A DNA stretch of 10,407 bases, taken from the NCBI GenBank assembly GCA_021815285.1, contig JAKAHE010000062.1:1-10407 (forward strand). The letters run 5' to 3'. Source of the stretch: Nitrospirota bacterium. Its GTDB lineage: Bacteria > Nitrospirota > JACRHJ01. The number at the start of each line of letters is the position of its first letter. Within the stretch, counting starts at the first letter, position 1. The notes below the pieces were generated by a model that was not told the origin of the DNA, did no database searches, and saw only the letters and a program-made list of their open reading frames with translations. Shown in pieces: positions 7,248 to 10,407 of this stretch. Position numbers and translations under genes: made by a program.

Positions 7248-7664
7248 ATGGGAAGCCGCCGCAAGGCAAGGGAACTGGCGTTACAATTTCTATACAAGCT
7301 TGACGTCTCCGGCGAGCGGAGCAACCGAGAAGACATGTCCGGGTTTTTTGAGGCCTTCGGCGGCAAGGACGAAGATGCCGGTTACGCGCTGATATTAGTC
7401 CAGAATACCGAAAAACACGGAAAAGAAATCGATGACCTCATAACCAGGCATCTCGAAAACTGGACGCTCGACAGGCTTTCCACAATAGACAGGAACATCC
7501 TCAGATTTGCCACCTGCGAACTCCTGTATTTCCTTGACATCCCCGTGAACGTTACGATAAACGAAGCAATCGAGATAGCCAAAAAATACAGCCTGGAGGA
7601 ATCCGCCACGTTCATTAACGGCGTATTGGACAAGATCGCCAGGAGCGTAAGGAAAGGGAACTGA
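7248..7664 (+). CDS. nusB: Transcription antitermination factor NusB
   Basis: NusB is a small all-helical RNA-binding protein that pairs with NusE (ribosomal protein S10) on boxA RNA to suppress termination, mainly in rRNA operons. This copy is 138 residues, typical of the family. The N-terminal GSRRKARELALQFLYKLD at 2-19 is the conserved first helix. LDRLSTIDRNILRFATCELLY at 74-94 and the C-terminal NEAIEIAKKYSLEESATFINGVLDKI (105-130) are equally characteristic. The adjacency ribH-nusB is found in many bacteria and supports both calls. Its stop and the purB start overlap by one base (TGATG, 7662-7666), so purB translation is probably coupled to it. Confidence 0.95.
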   Translation: MGSRRKARELALQFLYKLDVSGERSNREDMSGFFEAFGGKDEDAGYALILVQNTEKHGKEIDDLITRHLENWTLDRLSTIDRNILRFATCELLYFLDIPVNVTINEAIEIAKKYSLEESATFINGVLDKIARSVRKGN

Positions 7665-8968
7665 TGATAGAGAGATACACGCGCCCGGAGATGGCCGCGG
7701 TGTGGTCGCAGGAGAACAAATACAGAAAATGGCTCCTTGTCGAGACGCTGGCGTGCGAGGCATGGGCAAGGCTTGGCAAGGTGCCGAAAGCCGCGCTCTC
7801 CAACATAAAGAAGAAGGCAAACTTCGACCCCGCGCGCGTGGACGAGATAGAGCGCGAAGTAAAACATGACGTCATAGCCTTTCTGACGAATGTCGCGGAA
7901 TATGTCGGCCCGGACGCGCGTTTTATTCACATGGGCCTTACATCATCGGATGTCCTCGACACCGCCCTTGCGATACAGATGAAAGAGGCGGCTGAAATAA
8001 TAATAAAGGATATAAAGGAATTGATGGCCGTCCTGAAGGACCGGGCATATGAGCATAAAGACACGGTGATGATAGGCCGCTCGCACGGGATCCATGCCGA
8101 GCCGGTCACTTTCGGACTGAAAATGGCGCTCTGGCATGACGAGATGAAGCGAAATCTGCGCCGCATGGAAGAGGCGAGGGATATTGCCGCCTATGGCAAG
8201 ATCTCCGGAGCAGTTGGGACTTTTGCGAACGTGGACCCGTCCGTTGAAGAATATGTCTGCAAAAAGGCCGGACTCTCCCCTGCGCCTGTTTCCACACAGA
8301 TAGTTCAGAGAGACCGCCATGCACAGTATATGTCCGCGCTCGCCATGACGGCGTCATCTCTCGACAAGTTCTCCGTCGAGATACGACACCTCCAGAGGAC
8401 CGAGGTCTACGAGGCTGAGGAGTATTTCTCCAAGGGGCAGAAAGGTTCCTCTGCGATGCCCCATAAGCGTAACCCAATCGCGTCCGAGAATATCTCCGGC
8501 CTGGCAAGGGTAATCCGTGGAAACATGCTGGCCGCGTTCGAGAATATAGCCTTATGGCACGAGCGCGACATAAGTCATTCCTCCGTTGAGCGCGTAATAC
8601 TTCCGGACAGCACGATACTCATCGATTACATGCTGAAGCGGTTTACCGGCGTCATAAAAAACCTGCTCGTCTATCCGGATAACATGCTTGCGAACCTCAA
8701 CAAGATGAAGGGACTTATCAACTCACAGCGGGTTCTACTTGCCCTCACTGATAAGGGCCTTTCCCGCGAGGCCGCTTACGGCATCGTCCAGAGAAACGCC
8801 ATGCAGGTCTGGGAAAAAGGCAAGGATTTCAAGGCGCTCCTGCTGAAGGATAAGGATGTGATGAAGGCCCTTTCCAGGGAAGAGTTATTGGAGTGTTTTT
8901 CGCTTGAGTATCATACGAAGAATGTTGACAGGATATTCGGGCGGGTTTTTGGAACAAAGCGCGGATGA
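7664..8968 (+). CDS. purB: Adenylosuccinate lyase (PurB)
   Basis: PurB eliminates fumarate twice in purine synthesis: from SAICAR to AICAR, and from adenylosuccinate to AMP. The 434-residue length fits the short bacterial (Bacillus/Thermotoga-like) form. The fumarase/aspartase superfamily signature is GSSAMPHKRNP at 261-271, with S263 as the likely catalytic base. MGLTSSDVLDTA and GRSHGIHAEPVTFG supply the substrate-binding and acid histidine regions. The start ATG overlaps the nusB stop, and GGAAAGGGAA just upstream serves as ribosome site. The stop at 8966-8968 is 20 bases before the preferred purC start. The opening MIERYTRPEMAAVWSQENKYRKWL is the normal family N-terminus, so the start is secure. 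Confidence 0.97.
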   Translation: MIERYTRPEMAAVWSQENKYRKWLLVETLACEAWARLGKVPKAALSNIKKKANFDPARVDEIEREVKHDVIAFLTNVAEYVGPDARFIHMGLTSSDVLDTALAIQMKEAAEIIIKDIKELMAVLKDRAYEHKDTVMIGRSHGIHAEPVTFGLKMALWHDEMKRNLRRMEEARDIAAYGKISGAVGTFANVDPSVEEYVCKKAGLSPAPVSTQIVQRDRHAQYMSALAMTASSLDKFSVEIRHLQRTEVYEAEEYFSKGQKGSSAMPHKRNPIASENISGLARVIRGNMLAAFENIALWHERDISHSSVERVILPDSTILIDYMLKRFTGVIKNLLVYPDNMLANLNKMKGLINSQRVLLALTDKGLSREAAYGIVQRNAMQVWEKGKDFKALLLKDKDVMKALSREELLECFSLEYHTKNVDRIFGRVFGTKRG

Positions 8969-8976
8969 ATTTTACC

Positions 8977-8982
8977 AGGAGA
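8977..8982 (+). promoter_or_regulatory. Ribosome binding site that decides the purC start
   Basis: AGGAGA lies six to seven bases before the ATG at 8989. An earlier in-frame ATG at 8965 overlaps the purB stop but has no such site, and it would add eight residues (MNFTRRKD) that are not part of the family's conserved start. Confidence 0.7.
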
Positions 8983-8988
8983 AAAGAC

Positions 8989-9699
8989 ATGCAGACGAAA
9001 AAAGGCAGGATGATCTATGAGGGCAAGGCGAAGAAAATCTACAAAACAGCCGACTCGGGCCTTTATATACAGTATTTCAAGGACGACGCAACCGCGTTCA
9101 ACGCGAAGAAACGCGGGACAATCGTCAACAAAGGTATAATGAACAACAGGATTTCGGAGCGCCTGTTCACGCTCCTCGAGTCCAAGGGCGTGCCGACGCA
9201 TTTTGTGAAGAGATTGAACGACCGTGATATGCTGGTAAAGAAGCTTGAAATAATACCGGTCGAGGTGGTCATCAGGAATATCGTTGCCGGGAGCATGTCC
9301 AAGAGGCTCGGTGTTGAGGAGGGAACGAAAGTAAATAAGCCCATACTCGAATTTTACTATAAAAACGACGAACTCGACGACCCGCTTGTGAATGACGACA
9401 CCGTCATCGCGCTTGGATGGGCCACGCCGGCGGAGCTTAAGACTATAAGGAATATGGCGCTTAAGGTTAATCGTACACTCCGGAGCTATTTCGACAAGCG
9501 CGGCATAATACTCGTGGACTTCAAGCTGGAGTTCGGGCGGCACAACGGACAGATTCTCCTTGGCGACGAGATATGCCCGGACACTTGCAGGTTCTGGGAC
9601 AAGAAGACGATGGAGAAGATGGACAAGGACCGCTTCCGCCGAGACCTTGGCAAGGTCGAGGAGGCATACCAGGAAGTCTGCCGCCGGGTGTGCGACTGA
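8989..9699 (+). CDS. purC: Phosphoribosylaminoimidazole-succinocarboxamide synthase (SAICAR synthetase, PurC)
   Basis: PurC uses ATP to join aspartate to CAIR, giving SAICAR, which PurB then cleaves. From the ATG at 8989 the protein is 236 residues, typical for the family. Motifs are YEGKAKKIYKT at 10-20 (nucleotide-binding glycine-rich region), DDATAFNAKKRG at 32-43, EVVIRNIVAGSMSKRLG at 92-108, LVDFKLEFGRHNGQILLGDE at 175-194 and CPDTCRFWD at 196-204, the last two being the classic SAICAR synthetase signatures. The gene follows purB by 20 bases. A palindromic element begins on the base after its stop codon. The C-terminal tail (EVCRRVCD) is unremarkable. Confidence 0.96.
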   Translation: MQTKKGRMIYEGKAKKIYKTADSGLYIQYFKDDATAFNAKKRGTIVNKGIMNNRISERLFTLLESKGVPTHFVKRLNDRDMLVKKLEIIPVEVVIRNIVAGSMSKRLGVEEGTKVNKPILEFYYKNDELDDPLVNDDTVIALGWATPAELKTIRNMALKVNRTLRSYFDKRGIILVDFKLEFGRHNGQILLGDEICPDTCRFWDKKTMEKMDKDRFRRDLGKVEEAYQEVCRRVCD

Positions 9700-9757
9700 G
9701 TAGCTGCCCGATTTGCCGGGCGCATTTTTTTAACCGCCCCATGAACGGGGCAGCTAC
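9700..9757 (+). repeat. 58-bp palindromic element between purC and purS
   Basis: The ends form a perfect 10-bp inverted repeat, GTAGCTGCCC (9700-9709) and GGGCAGCTAC (9748-9757). Inside are two further hairpins: GCCCG/CGGGC (9706-9710 with 9717-9721) and GCCCC/GGGGC (9736-9740 with 9747-9751). The first shares bases with the outer arm, so the RNA could switch between one long stem and two small ones. The element sits exactly between the purC stop and the purS ribosome site. It resembles the small dispersed palindromes (REP/MITE-like) found in many bacterial genomes, but copy number cannot be judged from one window. Confidence 0.6.
9706..9731 (+). terminator. Possible weak intrinsic terminator or attenuator after purC
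   Basis: A GC-only 5-bp stem (9706-9710 with 9717-9721, loop ATTTGC) is followed after three bases by seven Ts (9725-9731). The stem is short for an efficient terminator. Since purS and purQ continue the same pathway downstream, partial termination is more likely than a full stop. It competes with the longer 9700-9757 pairing. Confidence 0.4.
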
Positions 9758-9771
9758 ATAATGAGGTACGA

Positions 9772-10014
9772 ATGTTAAATGCAAAGGTTTTCGTTACATT
9801 GAAAAAAGGCGTTCTCGACCCGCAGGGCAAGGCCGTCCAGCACTCGCTCGCGTCGCTCGGCTACGGGAACGTGCAGGACGTGAGACTTGGCAAATACGTC
9901 GAGGTGAAGCTCGACGAGACTGACAGGGAAAAAGCCGAGGCTCAGATCAGGGAGATGTGCGAGAAACTCCTGGCGAATACTGTTATCGAGGATTATCAAT
10001 ACGTGATTGAGTAA
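9772..10014 (+). CDS. purS: Phosphoribosylformylglycinamidine synthase subunit PurS
   Basis: PurS is the small structural subunit that links PurL and PurQ in the three-part FGAM synthase, which converts FGAR to FGAM using glutamine-derived ammonia. The protein has 80 residues, the usual size. The sequence KVFVTLKKGVLDPQGKAVQHSLASLGY, then VRLGKYVEVKLDE and the C-terminal CEKLLANTVIEDYQYVIE match the family along its whole length. The TGAGGT at 9762-9767 is a suitable ribosome site, five bases before the ATG. The gene lies between two palindromic elements, and purQ begins 96 bases downstream. Confidence 0.96.
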   Translation: MLNAKVFVTLKKGVLDPQGKAVQHSLASLGYGNVQDVRLGKYVEVKLDETDREKAEAQIREMCEKLLANTVIEDYQYVIE

Positions 10015-10021
10015 TTTTACG

Positions 10022-10089
10022 GTCATTCCCGTGAAAACTGGAATCAAGTGACTTAGAAGTCGCTGGGCCACCGCTTTCGCGGGAGTGAC
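10022..10089 (+). repeat. 68-bp imperfect hairpin element between purS and purQ
   Basis: The arms GTCATTCCCGTGAAA (10022-10036) and TTTCGCGGGAGTGAC (10075-10089) pair over 15 positions, two as G-U. A central hairpin AGTGACT (10047-10053), loop TAGA, AGTCGCT (10058-10064) shares the same centre of symmetry, between 10055 and 10056. The GTCATTCCCG...CGGGA.TGAC ends are the kind seen in widespread bacterial intergenic palindromes (MITE/REP-like). It fills most of the 96-base purS-purQ gap. No T-run follows, so it is not a standard terminator. No clear target-site duplication is visible. Confidence 0.7.
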
Positions 10090-10110
10090 AATCTATAGAA
10101 CGAGGTTTTT

Positions 10111-10407
10111 ATGCGATTTGCCGTAATCGTTTTCCCGGGCAGCAACTGCGACCACGACTGCTATCATGTGATGAAACACGTCCTCGGCCAGGAGGTTGAC
10201 TTCATCTGGCACAAGGAAGAATCGTTGCGGGAAAAATACGACGGCGTGATAATACCCGGCGGTTTCTCTTACGGAGATTACCTGCGCACAGGGGCTATCG
10301 CGCGCTTCTCCCCGGTTATGAAGGCCGTGGCGGGCTTCGCAAACGGCGGCGGGTTGGTAATTGGCATCTGCAACGGGTTCCAGATACTGCTTGAGGCGAG
10401 ATCGGAA
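10111..10407 (+). CDS. purQ: FGAM synthase glutaminase subunit PurQ, N-terminal part (partial)
   Basis: The frame opens at ATG 10111 and runs without a stop to the window edge, giving 99 residues. It is a class I glutamine amidotransferase domain that releases ammonia from glutamine for PurL. MRFAVIVFPGSNCDHD is the family N-terminus, IIPGGFSYGDYLRTGAIA at 47-64 is the PurQ-specific segment, and GICNGFQILLE at 85-95 holds the nucleophile cysteine C87. GAGG at 10102-10105 is the ribosome site, five bases upstream. PurQ follows PurS as in other PurS/PurQ/PurL bacteria; purL probably lies just beyond. The C-terminal His and Glu of the catalytic triad are not in view. Confidence 0.96.
   Translation, partial: MRFAVIVFPGSNCDHDCYHVMKHVLGQEVDFIWHKEESLREKYDGVIIPGGFSYGDYLRTGAIARFSPVMKAVAGFANGGGLVIGICNGFQILLEARSE

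Noticed and set aside
9573..9761. A + strand frame of 62 codons overlapping the end of purC and the palindrome
   Set aside because: Its Gly/Pro/Arg-rich translation is out of frame with purC and matches nothing I recognise.
1..10407. CRISPR arrays, tRNA/rRNA genes, phage, defence or transposase genes
   Set aside because: I saw no spaced direct repeats, RNA gene signatures or mobile-element coding sequences; the window is core metabolism.

Overview
The window is a dense, single-direction stretch of bacterial housekeeping metabolism. Every supported gene is on the + strand and no stretch over 300 bases lacks a gene. It looks like an anaerobic or microaerophilic free-living bacterium outside the beta/gamma-proteobacteria. 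Three things suggest this: a separate PurS subunit (the PurS/PurQ/PurL form of FGAM synthase), a split glycine dehydrogenase (GcvPA), and a CbiB-CobD pair for making the cobalamin lower-loop arm. A Nitrospirota or deltaproteobacteria-like lineage fits the gene order and base composition, but that is inference from memory and not proven here.

Layout. Bases 1-1280 hold the end of cbiB and all of cobD (adenosylcobalamin aminopropanol arm). Bases 1301-3747 hold gcvT and gcvPA of the glycine cleavage system, joined by an ATGA overlap; gcvH and gcvPB are not next to them. Bases 3773-5383 encode a Na+/phosphate cotransporter with a C-terminal PhoU-like domain. A clear sigma70-type promoter at 5399-5427 then starts a second block: ribBA and ribH (riboflavin), nusB (transcription antitermination), and purB, purC, purS and purQ (de novo purine synthesis; purQ runs off the end).

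How it fits together. RibBA supplies both precursors that RibH condenses to lumazine. One of them comes from GTP, so the riboflavin genes draw on the purine pathway encoded just downstream. PurS and PurQ are two of the three FGAM synthase subunits (PurL is probably just outside). PurC and PurB act later, at SAICAR formation and fumarate release. Glycine cleavage feeds one-carbon units into the folate pool used by purine synthesis. The rib-nusB-pur genes are tightly spaced, but three palindromic segments interrupt them: before ribH, between purC and purS, and between purS and purQ.

I found no convincing new biological system. The points most worth a second look are the palindromes around purS, the isolated gcvT-gcvPA pair, a His-to-Gln change at a metal-ligand position in the RibB half of RibBA, and the promoter that rules out the longest possible ribBA reading frame.
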